Of a DNA stretch of 14,509 nt, positions 1 to 6,770 are shown one piece after another. Source of the stretch: Rhodospirillales bacterium (GTDB lineage: Bacteria; Pseudomonadota; Alphaproteobacteria; Acetobacterales; Acetobacteraceae); the NCBI GenBank assembly GCA_903644035.1, contig CAHJXG010000040.1, positions 1 to 14,509 on the forward strand, read 5' to 3'. The notes beneath the pieces were generated by a model that did not search any database, was not told the origin of the DNA, and worked only from the letters and a program-made list of their open reading frames with translations. Positions within the stretch are counted from its first letter, which is position 1. Each line of letters opens with the position of its first letter. Made by a program: the position numbers and the translations under genes.

Positions 1-2
1 AA

Positions 3-1286
3 GTGTGGGACGTGGCCGTGCCTGGCTTCGGCGCCCGCCGGCAACGATCCGAAGCCATCGCCTATGTCCTGCTCTACCGTACTGCTGATGGCCGGTCCCG
101 CCGCTTCACTATCGGGCGGCACGGCGCACCTTGGACTCCGGACACTGCCCGCGACGAAGCGCGCCGGTTGCTGGGTGAAGTCTCGACGGGCAACGATCCT
201 TCTGCCGCCAAGCAAGCAAGACGCAGCGCCGCGACCGTGGCGGAGTTGTGTGATCTCTACCTGGAGGACGCCGACGCTGGTCGGTTGCTGACCCGACGCG
301 GCGGCACAAAGAAGGCCAGCACTGTCCTGACCGACCGAAGCCGCATCACTGCCCACATCAAGCCGATCCTAGGCGCCATGAAGGTACCAGCTGTCACTCG
401 GGAAGATGTGGAAGCCTTCATGCACCAAGTTGCCGAGGGCACCACAAAAACGCGCAAGCCCACCGGCAAGAAAGGCGGGCTGTCCAACATCCGCGGCGGC
501 AAAGGAGCATCCAGCCGTACCGTAGGTTTGCTGGGGGCCATCTTCACCTATGCCGTCCGCAAGCGGATGCGCCCGGACAACCCCGTGCAGGGCGTCGTGC
601 GCCACGCAGACGGTCGGCGGGAGCGGCGCCTGACGGATGCCGAGTATGCCGCGCTGGGCGCTGGCCTGGCGGCTGCGGCCCTGCCCCGTCCGCGCAAGAC
701 ACCCCGGAAGGCCGGCGCGGCTGAGCCTGGCGGCCTTTGGCCCGCAGCACTGGCAGTCGCCCGCTTCCTGGCCCTGACCGGCTGGCGCAGCGGGGAGGCC
801 CTGACGCTGCGGTGGGAGCATGTGGACCTGGACCGCCGCACCGCTCGCCTGCCGGATACCAAGACGGGCCTATCTGTCCGGCCTCTGTCCCATGCTGCAT
901 GTGACGTGTTGCGGACCCTGCCCCGTGGCGGTGGCCAAACGCTGGTGTTCCCCGCAAACCGCGGCAAGGGCACAATGGCCGGTTTCCCCGCCATGTTCGC
1001 TCGCATCATCAAGGCCGGCGAGCTGCCAACGGACGTGACGCCCCACGTGCTGCGCCATAGCTTCGCGAGCCTGGCGGGCGACCTAGGCTATTCCGAGACG
1101 ACGATTGCGGCCTTGGTAGGCCACAAGGGGCAGAGCATCACAAGCCGGTATGTCCACGCTGCTGATGCGGTGCTGCTGGCGGCAGCGGACGTCGTGGCCA
1201 GTCGGACAGCGGAGTTGATGGGGGAGGCTACTGTGGGAAATGTGCTTCCCATTCGGCGCAACCGGCAAGCGGCTGCCGCTGCTTAG
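3..1286 (+). CDS. Tyrosine recombinase / phage-type integrase (5' end missing)
   Basis: This is a site-specific tyrosine recombinase that would integrate and excise the element. The catalytic set is complete, numbering from the GTG at 3: Arg262 in TGWRSGE, Lys287 in DTKTG, His348 and Arg351 in PHVLRH, His374 in VGHKG, and the nucleophile Tyr383 in SRYVHA. The first residues (WDVAVPGFGARR) match the start of the N-terminal arm-binding domain of P4-type integrases. That motif is normally preceded by 20-30 residues, so the true start almost certainly lies left of the window and the GTG is just an internal Val codon. Residues about 75-200 form the SAM-like core-binding domain, with a basic Gly/Lys-rich insert near 150-170. 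It is the first gene of a same-strand series. The family normally sits beside its attachment site, which would then be outside the window on the left; no tRNA is visible here. Confidence 0.93.
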   Translation: MWDVAVPGFGARRQRSEAIAYVLLYRTADGRSRRFTIGRHGAPWTPDTARDEARRLLGEVSTGNDPSAAKQARRSAATVAELCDLYLEDADAGRLLTRRGGTKKASTVLTDRSRITAHIKPILGAMKVPAVTREDVEAFMHQVAEGTTKTRKPTGKKGGLSNIRGGKGASSRTVGLLGAIFTYAVRKRMRPDNPVQGVVRHADGRRERRLTDAEYAALGAGLAAAALPRPRKTPRKAGAAEPGGLWPAALAVARFLALTGWRSGEALTLRWEHVDLDRRTARLPDTKTGLSVRPLSHAACDVLRTLPRGGGQTLVFPANRGKGTMAGFPAMFARIIKAGELPTDVTPHVLRHSFASLAGDLGYSETTIAALVGHKGQSITSRYVHAADAVLLAAADVVASRTAELMGEATVGNVLPIRRNRQAAAAA

Positions 1287-1409
1287 GGCCACAATGCACA
1301 ACCGCTAAGCTGGGTTCATCACCTTACGAAAGGCTGTCGCCCGCGTTTGGTCCGGCGCGCGCCGGAAGCGTGAATGCGAGAGCATTTTCAGCCTCCTTCG
1401 GAGACATCT
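1287..1409. other. Short intergenic region between integrase and repeat-protein gene
   Basis: This stretch of about 120 nt holds a perfect 16-bp palindrome (1351-1366), a small hairpin (aatgc-gaga-gcatt, 1373-1386) and the GGAG ribosome-binding site (1400-1403) of the next gene. I see no convincing promoter hexamers and no tRNA. Confidence 0.5.
1351..1366. repeat. Perfect 16-bp GC palindrome, possible operator
   Basis: The sequence tccggcgcgcgccgga equals its own reverse complement. It lies 44 nt before the preferred start of the next gene, so it could be an operator for a dimeric regulator such as the small HTH protein of this element. It has no T-run after it and so is not a typical terminator. 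In GC-rich DNA a chance palindrome cannot be excluded. Confidence 0.35.
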
Positions 1410-3734
1410 ATGCTCCCCGCCCCGCCTGCTGTTTCCTGGCTACCTGCCGCGGCTGCCGTGTGCCGCTTGGCGTTCGGCAAAACCGGCTTGTCTGCTCCCC
1501 CGCACCATGACTGGGGCGTGCCGCCTGATCCTTGGGCAACGGAAGCGCTGGCATCTCGCGCTGCGGGCCATCCTTGGCGCCCAACCCAGCTCTCACCCTA
1601 TCCTGGCCGCGTCTACCGCGCTGCCGTTCGCAGGCTTATGCGCCGGCATGAGGCAGTAGCGCCCGGCGCTGGCAACCCGACCGTGCTGCTACAATGGACG
1701 CGTGACGTGGCCACCCAGCACGCTGCTTGGCTGGACGCGCTGGCAACGGCGGAAGAATGGTTGACTACAGCCATACGTGATGGCGTCGTGCCTGCTCTGG
1801 GCGTTCCCGTGGACAGCCCCGATGTTGAACCTTGTTTGGGCACTTATGTCCCAATTCCTCAGAAAGTTTTACAGGCGCCCGGCCGCATAGTTCGCCTGAA
1901 TGGCATCCTGTGTTGGCGCGGAAAGACGCACCACGATTTCATCACCCGGCGTCCAGGCCCCTACTATGCCGATGTACGAGTGGATGCCGGAGCATTACGC
2001 CGGCTATGCCCGCCGGAGCCGCTGCCAATCGAGCCGGACCTGCCCCCCTGGCATGTCATGAACTGGCGCGCCTTCGGTGCTGTACGCCCTCTCGATTTGG
2101 GGTCACGTCCCAATACGCCCACCGAAGCCGGCATATTCCTTGGCGATTGGGACCGCCGCGCCATCGCCGCCGGCGCTTGGGCCGCGTTGGAAGGGGCGGA
2201 GGCAGAGCTAAAAGCTCTGCTTCGCGCTGGAAAGGTGGTTGCCCTTGGGCAGACTGTAAGGGCGGGTGGCAAGCAGCCAATCGGTTTAGAGGGCATCCAT
2301 CGCCCAATCCCAGCTGAGGTGTTCCTGAATGACCGACTTGCATTCGGCAGCGACGGCACTCTGTATGAGCGGCCGAAAGGCACGCTATGGATGGTCCATG
2401 ATGGCCGTTCTGTCTCACGGGTAACTCTATTCTGCAACGTGCGGGTTCGGATGGCGGAGTTGGTTGCAGCGTGGGACGAGCAAATTGCCAAAGCGGGGAC
2501 GCTTTTTGTGGAGCCGCGGACTGGGGCCAAGCGGGAAGCAGAGTTTACCGGCCGAGTGCCCGAGCGGTGGTGGAAGAGGGGAGGCCACCGCGCAGTTTGG
2601 GACTTCCGCGGTGCCGCAACCATCTACTCGCAGGAGGAACTGAGCCGCCTCATTCAGATCAACAGCCGTGGCCAGCCTCCCGACTGCAAGGTGATGGTGC
2701 AGCCGCGCGATATATATCCACCGGACGTGGCCGAAGTCTGGTGGGACCAGTCCAGCGACATACATACGCCAATCCTGCTGCAACGCCTGTTGCGGGGCGA
2801 ACTGCGGGCTTTTGGGGACCCGGAGAAAGCTGGAGCATGGCCGGAATGGATCGCTCCCCGGGCCTGGTGGGACCTCAAGCGTGATCCGAACAAAGAGCAA
2901 CGCTTTGAAGGCGGCGGCAGCGTCTATTGGCATGTCCGCGTGGTTCCGGCGGAAGTGGTCCTAGACGGGGACGATGGTTCCGCCGGGGCCTCCGCCTCCG
3001 CCGCGGCTGGCCCGTTATCCTTCCCCGAGGCGTCCTACTGGCTTGCTTGGAAAGCTGCGGCTTGGCGGGCATTCGGCACCCTGGACACCCCCGGGCACAT
3101 CGTTAGTCACCGCAGCTTCGATGGCGGGGCTTCGCAGCTGCCGGACGAATCCGACGCCGATTACGCTGTCAGGCAAGACCAGCATAGGTGCATTGACAGT
3201 GCCGAACGTGAACTGATGGACTTGCTGGCTTCCGGCCACGTGAAAGCGACAGGGAAACCGCCCGCGCGCGCAAACGGAGAACGACTGCACCACGCCGCCC
3301 GAGAGTCCGTGGTCATACCAGCTACCACTTTCCTGAGCCGGCAGCTCGCGTTCACCCCGAGTGGCGAGTTGATAGATCGCCTGCCCTTCTTCGAACGCCA
3401 CTTCCCCAAACACAGCTTGCACGGCAGCGACGCCGACCCGCGCTTTCCGCTCTACCATGACGTCCTGCTTGAGGCTGCGGGACTGCGGGGGGCATGGGAT
3501 ACTAAGGCCAAATCCTCAAACCAATCAGCCGAGATACTGGCTTGGCTCACCGGCGCTGCCGAGACTTTCTTGCGAGAGAAGAACGCTAAGCCCAAGCGGG
3601 AGAGCATCGTGCGGGAGTGCGTTGCTGCGCTGGAGTGCCGATACGAAGATGCCGAAGCAGCTCATAGCGAGTTGCCGAACCACTTGCGGCGGCGGCGGGG
3701 CGAACGGGCCAGAAAGGTCAAATCGGCTGGCTGA
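1410..3734 (+). CDS. Large hypothetical protein with about four degenerate internal modules
   Basis: I do not recognise a named function. The 774-residue protein appears to repeat one module about four times. Modules 1, 2 and 4 have a W-x(n)-AFG opening (residues near 9, 214 and 543), then a helix of the type AExxLxxLLxxGxVxAxG (starting at 114, 263 and 598), then an IPxxxFLxxxLAFxxxGxL-like strand segment. A more diverged third copy (LLQRLLRGELRAFGDPE, from 457) is followed by IAPRAWWDL. The C-terminus (from about 726: KRESIVRECVAALECRYEDAEAAHSELP) is basic and helical, a tail I associate with accessory proteins near alphaproteobacterial integrases. The ATG at 1410 is preferred over one at 1374 because GGAG lies 6 nt upstream of it. 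It sits between the integrase and the HTH gene, so a role in element maintenance or DNA binding is possible but unproven. Confidence 0.75.
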   Translation: MLPAPPAVSWLPAAAAVCRLAFGKTGLSAPPHHDWGVPPDPWATEALASRAAGHPWRPTQLSPYPGRVYRAAVRRLMRRHEAVAPGAGNPTVLLQWTRDVATQHAAWLDALATAEEWLTTAIRDGVVPALGVPVDSPDVEPCLGTYVPIPQKVLQAPGRIVRLNGILCWRGKTHHDFITRRPGPYYADVRVDAGALRRLCPPEPLPIEPDLPPWHVMNWRAFGAVRPLDLGSRPNTPTEAGIFLGDWDRRAIAAGAWAALEGAEAELKALLRAGKVVALGQTVRAGGKQPIGLEGIHRPIPAEVFLNDRLAFGSDGTLYERPKGTLWMVHDGRSVSRVTLFCNVRVRMAELVAAWDEQIAKAGTLFVEPRTGAKREAEFTGRVPERWWKRGGHRAVWDFRGAATIYSQEELSRLIQINSRGQPPDCKVMVQPRDIYPPDVAEVWWDQSSDIHTPILLQRLLRGELRAFGDPEKAGAWPEWIAPRAWWDLKRDPNKEQRFEGGGSVYWHVRVVPAEVVLDGDDGSAGASASAAAGPLSFPEASYWLAWKAAAWRAFGTLDTPGHIVSHRSFDGGASQLPDESDADYAVRQDQHRCIDSAERELMDLLASGHVKATGKPPARANGERLHHAARESVVIPATTFLSRQLAFTPSGELIDRLPFFERHFPKHSLHGSDADPRFPLYHDVLLEAAGLRGAWDTKAKSSNQSAEILAWLTGAAETFLREKNAKPKRESIVRECVAALECRYEDAEAAHSELPNHLRRRRGERARKVKSAG

Positions 3735-3747
3735 TTTCAGCCGATTT
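3720..3747. repeat. 10-bp stem hairpin over the stop codon, with tandem gatttcagcc copies
   Basis: Arms aaatcggctg (3720-3729) and cagccgattt (3738-3747) pair perfectly around an 8-nt loop that holds the TGA stop of the upstream gene. The 10-bp unit gatttcagcc occurs twice in tandem just here. No T-run follows, so it is not a clear intrinsic terminator; it may attenuate transcription or protect the 3' end. Confidence 0.4.
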
Positions 3748-3822
3748 CAGCCGTTGTCTGATTTGGACGGAAAGCCGCCGATGCTGTGAATAGGAGGCCG
3801 TTGCAATCATCGGAGCGATGGC

Positions 3823-4068
3823 ATGGCTTCCCCCAACCTTGACGACCTTCTCACCCGCACCCAAGCCGCCGCGGCCCTGACCGCTGCCGGCTACCCCACC
3901 GCCTCTGCCACCCTTGCCACAAAGGCGTGCCGCGGCGGTGGCCCGCTGTATCGCACCTACTCCGGCCGCGCTCTGTATCGGTGGGCTGATGCGCTGGGCT
4001 GGGCGGAAAGCCGCACCAGCGCGCCCCGGCGCAGCACGTCTGAAGCCGGCACGGCACAGGCAGCTTAG
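3823..4068 (+). CDS. Small helix-turn-helix protein (AlpA/excisionase-like)
   Basis: This is an 81-residue protein with a predicted winged helix-turn-helix of the MerR/AlpA/Xis superfamily at about residues 9-57. The pattern LLTRTQAAAALTAAGYPTAS, then the Gly-rich turn RGGGPLYRTYSGRALYR, then WAxxRxSAPRRSTSE is typical of small regulators or excisionases in proteobacterial integrative elements. Such proteins bind DNA to control integrase or replication genes, or to steer excision. GGAG at 3812-3815, 7 nt before ATG 3823, fixes the start. This ribosome-binding site lies in a small hairpin (catcg-gag-cgatg, 3808-3820). The C-terminal 20 residues are Ser/Ala/Arg-rich and probably disordered. Position between the repeat protein and the VapE operon fits a regulator of the element. 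Repressor versus excisionase cannot be decided from sequence. Confidence 0.8.
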   Translation: MASPNLDDLLTRTQAAAALTAAGYPTASATLATKACRGGGPLYRTYSGRALYRWADALGWAESRTSAPRRSTSEAGTAQAA

Positions 4069-4074
4069 AAGCAA

Positions 4075-4108
4075 AGCAACCCGGCGCGGTGATTCCGGCC
4101 GGGCTGCT
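4075..4108. repeat. Imperfect hairpin after the HTH gene
   Basis: Arms agcaacccgg (4075-4084) and ccgggctgct (4099-4108) pair at 9 of 10 positions around a 14-nt loop, starting 6 nt after the HTH stop. A loose ggtaggtttta follows. It could be a weak terminator separating the regulator from the VapE operon. Confidence 0.3.
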
Positions 4109-4201
4109 GGTAGGTTTTAGGCGTCAGCGGTGCCGCCCTTCTACCACGCCGCCCAAGGCTTCGCCATTGGAACCCGCGCCCCTGCCCAAAAGGGACGCAA
4201 T

Positions 4202-4414
4202 ATGAAAACTCTTTTCGCTTCCTACGGCCCCAGGCTGGCACCTGTCCCCACACTGCTGCCAATCCCCAGTGATCCCGCCACTGCCCTGGTAAAAGCCGCC
4301 CGGCTGGATTTGGAGGCCAACCTTCACCAGAACGAAGGCCGGACCTGGCACGCCGACCGGCTTAGCCACTCAGCGCTAGAGCTGCGCTGCCGCGCGACGG
4401 GGGAGCGGGCATGA
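4202..4414 (+). CDS. Small hypothetical protein coupled to the PrimPol-VapE gene
   Basis: This is a 70-residue ORF of unknown function. Its stop overlaps the next start as ATGA (4411-4414), the classic layout for translational coupling, so it is probably translated and may tune the helicase-primase level or act with it. ATG 4202 is preferred over a GTG at 4130 because an AGGG-type site lies about 8 nt upstream and MKTLFASYGPRL reads like a natural start. The protein has a Pro-rich first third and an amphipathic helical middle (ATALVKAARLDLEANL). No signal peptide, membrane segment or metal motif is seen. Confidence 0.55.
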   Translation: MKTLFASYGPRLAPVPTLLPIPSDPATALVKAARLDLEANLHQNEGRTWHADRLSHSALELRCRATGERA

Positions 4415-6555
4415 ACGCTATGTCCGGCGAGCCGGTGACGCTGGCGGAGATGGGTTTCTGCTTCCGCTGGGTTGCGTGGCAGACGGAGTTGCCCAAAGGA
4501 CGGGACAAACCGACCAAGGTGCCCTACAGCCCGCGCGGCGATGGCAAGGCTCTGGCGGACAAGCCTGTGACCTGGGGGACACGCAAGGATGCGGAAAAGC
4601 GCGCGGCCCGACTACCGCTGCCCTATCAGGTCGGCGGGATCGGGCTGGAGCTGGGCGACCTGGGCAACGGGCGCATCCTGGCCGGCGTTGACCTGGACAC
4701 CTGCAAGGATAACGCCGGGACGCTGGCGCTGTGGGCAACGGAGGTGGTTGCCAGGCTGGACAGCTACACGGAAACATCCCCGTCCGGGTTCGGCGTCAAG
4801 GTGTTCGTCCTGCTGGACGCCGCCGCCGCCGCAACCACATTCGCATTGCTGGGAAAGGATCGCGGCAAGCAGAAGCTGGGGGCCTGCTTCAAGCAGGAGG
4901 GCAGCGAGCATCCGCCCGCAATTGAGTTCTACGCCGGAGGACGGTTTTTCGCCGTGACCGAGCAGCACTTACCCGGCACGCCAGCCGAGTTGCGGCCCGT
5001 CCCAGCCGACGTGGTGACGTGGTTGCTGAGGGAGGCTGGGCCAGCGCTGTCCGGCGCGGAAAGCGCCTATGATAAGACTGATGCCGCCATAGGAGCGCCG
5101 GAGCACGCGCGACTGCGCAAGCGAGAGCTGGGTGGCCGGGACAAGTCCCGTTCCGCCCTGGCGTTCCGCAAAGGGTGCGAGCTGCGCCGGCAGGGCAAGT
5201 GTTTCGACGCGATGGTCGAGGCGATGCGACTGGACCCGGAGATTGTGGCATGGGTGGCCGACAAGGGGGAGGTCGACGGCCAACGTGAGCTGCGCCGCAT
5301 ATGGGACAAGGCGGGCGCCGACGCCTGGAAAGACGGTTGGCAGTTGAACGACAAGGGCACCCCGCGCTGCAACCTGGCGAACGCTGCTCATGCGTTGCGC
5401 CACGCGCCGGAGCTGGCGGACCTATTGGCCCGCGATGACATGATGCGCCAGGACATGCTGACGCGCTTTGTCCCCGGCGCCACGGTTCCGCTCGGGACCG
5501 ACCTCGTGCGACCCGTGCAGGACCAGGACGTGACGGCGGTGCAAGAGTGGTTGCAGAAGGTTGGGCTGCACGCACTCTCCAAAGATACGACGCACCAGGC
5601 CGTCCAGCTACGTGCCAGCGAACGGGCCTATCATCCCGTGTGTGATTGGCTGGGTGGGCTGCGCTGGGACGACAAGCCGCGGCTGAACAGGTGGTTGACC
5701 GACTACATGGGCGCCGGAGCGACCGAGTACACCAAAGGCATTGGGCGCATGTTCCTGATCGCCCTCGTAGCTCGTGTGTTCAAGCCGGGGTGCAAGGCGG
5801 ACTACATGCTTGTGCTAGAGGGTGCACAAGGTGCGCTGAAAAGCACCGCTTGCGGCATTCTGGCCGGGCAGTGGTTCTCCGACGCTCTGCCGGATCTGCG
5901 GAGCGGCGGCAAGGACGTGGCGCAGCACTTGAACGGCAAGTGGCTGATCGAGGTTGCGGGAATGTCGGCGCTGGACAAGGCGGAAGCCGCTACCCTCAAG
6001 GCGTTCATCACGCGCACCACAGAACGCTATCGGCCGAGCTTCGGGCGCAAGGAAGTAATCGAGCCGCGCCAATGCGTGTTCATCGGCACCACGAACAAGG
6101 CGACCTATCTGCGGGACGAAACCGGCGGCCGGCGGTTCTGGCCGGTGAAGGTGGGAGACTGCATCGACGTGAAGGCGCTGGCGCGTGACCGGGACCAGTT
6201 GTTTGCCGAGGCTGTCTGCTTGTTCCGCCGCAAGGAACCCTGGTGGCCCAACCGGGATTTTGAGGCCGGGCATATCCGGCCCGAACAGGACGCCCGGTAT
6301 GAGGTGGATGCCTGGGAGGAAGCGGTCGCGGACTACCTGGCTTTTGTTGCCAACCAAAAAGAACAAGCGAAGCGCCGCACCACGGTTTTGCAAGTGGCAA
6401 TGAAAGGGCTGGGGTTCGACAAGCCTAAGCTGGGCACGACCGACCAACGCAGGATTACTGCGGTGTTGGAACGGCTAGGATGGGTGCGCGGGAGCCGGAC
6501 GAAGGAAGGTCGGTGGTATGTCCAGGGGCGTAATGCCAGAGGCCCTACTGAATGA
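4411..6555 (+). CDS. PrimPol-VapE protein (DNA primase/polymerase fused to P-loop helicase)
   Basis: This is the probable replication initiator of the element, a 714-residue fusion. Residues about 10-215 resemble an archaeo-eukaryotic PrimPol domain like the N-terminus of phage NrS-1 polymerase: WVAWQ...KPTKVPYSP, GIGLELG, the metal-binding VDLD (Asp94, Asp96), the SYTETSPSGFGVKVF motif (119-133) and IEFYAGGRFFAVT (171-183). Residues about 380-650 are a virulence-associated E (VapE) helicase. It has a Walker A-like GAQGALKST (471-479), a Walker B-like KWLIEVAGM with Glu514, the sensor-like VFIGTTN (556-562) and TGGRRFWPV (571-579), which carries candidate arginine fingers. The last 70 residues may form a winged helix. 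Such fusions prime and unwind DNA in phage satellites. The gene shares ATGA with the small upstream ORF, and its 3' end borders the tyrosinase cargo. PrimPol assignment is by motif resemblance; the VapE call is firm. Confidence 0.9.
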   Translation: MNAMSGEPVTLAEMGFCFRWVAWQTELPKGRDKPTKVPYSPRGDGKALADKPVTWGTRKDAEKRAARLPLPYQVGGIGLELGDLGNGRILAGVDLDTCKDNAGTLALWATEVVARLDSYTETSPSGFGVKVFVLLDAAAAATTFALLGKDRGKQKLGACFKQEGSEHPPAIEFYAGGRFFAVTEQHLPGTPAELRPVPADVVTWLLREAGPALSGAESAYDKTDAAIGAPEHARLRKRELGGRDKSRSALAFRKGCELRRQGKCFDAMVEAMRLDPEIVAWVADKGEVDGQRELRRIWDKAGADAWKDGWQLNDKGTPRCNLANAAHALRHAPELADLLARDDMMRQDMLTRFVPGATVPLGTDLVRPVQDQDVTAVQEWLQKVGLHALSKDTTHQAVQLRASERAYHPVCDWLGGLRWDDKPRLNRWLTDYMGAGATEYTKGIGRMFLIALVARVFKPGCKADYMLVLEGAQGALKSTACGILAGQWFSDALPDLRSGGKDVAQHLNGKWLIEVAGMSALDKAEAATLKAFITRTTERYRPSFGRKEVIEPRQCVFIGTTNKATYLRDETGGRRFWPVKVGDCIDVKALARDRDQLFAEAVCLFRRKEPWWPNRDFEAGHIRPEQDARYEVDAWEEAVADYLAFVANQKEQAKRRTTVLQVAMKGLGFDKPKLGTTDQRRITAVLERLGWVRGSRTKEGRWYVQGRNARGPTE

Positions 6556-6770
6556 CCGCAATGGGTAGGAAGCAGCCTGTCCGCCTCGGAACGGCGCCGT
6601 TAAAATGCGGACGCCGGTCCCACGGGGCAGTTGGCCGATACCCGCCCGACAGCTTTTGACGCCGTCTGATGGAGAAGCAGCCGTTCCTGTGATTATAGTA
6701 GCGTGCGTAAGCACGAGCGTGTCGCGACCACATCGAGCGCCGCGGCAACTCAGCGGAGGGGGGGGACATC
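6556..6770. other. Intergenic junction between element core and cargo operon
   Basis: These 215 nt hold no convincing gene. A 12-bp palindrome aacggcgccgtt (6590-6601) is followed by aaaat. TTGACG (6656-6661) and a TATAGT hexamer (6694-6699) are both present but 32 nt apart, too far for one standard promoter, so any promoter here must use only one of them. A short hairpin cgtgc-gtaa-gcacg follows at 6702-6715. The cargo ribosome-binding site ends the region. Confidence 0.45.
6755..6765 (+). promoter_or_regulatory. Ribosome-binding site containing a run of eight Gs
   Basis: The sequence ggaggggggg(g) ends 5 nt before the tyrosinase ATG. It contains a very strong Shine-Dalgarno core. The uninterrupted G8 tract (6758-6765) is a possible slippage site that could alter the spacing to the start codon. 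Confidence 0.75.

Noticed and set aside
1964..2623. 219-residue minus-strand ORF
   Set aside because: It lies wholly inside the repeat-protein gene, is Arg/Ser/Pro-rich and has no recognisable motif; typical antisense shadow in GC-rich DNA.
4889..5575. 228-residue minus-strand ORF opposite the PrimPol-VapE gene
   Set aside because: Extremely Arg/Pro/Ala/Cys-rich with no fold signature, while the + strand frame has clear conserved motifs.
6656..6699. TTGACG and TATAGT as a single promoter for the cargo operon
   Set aside because: The hexamers are 32 nt apart instead of 16-18, so they cannot form one standard promoter.
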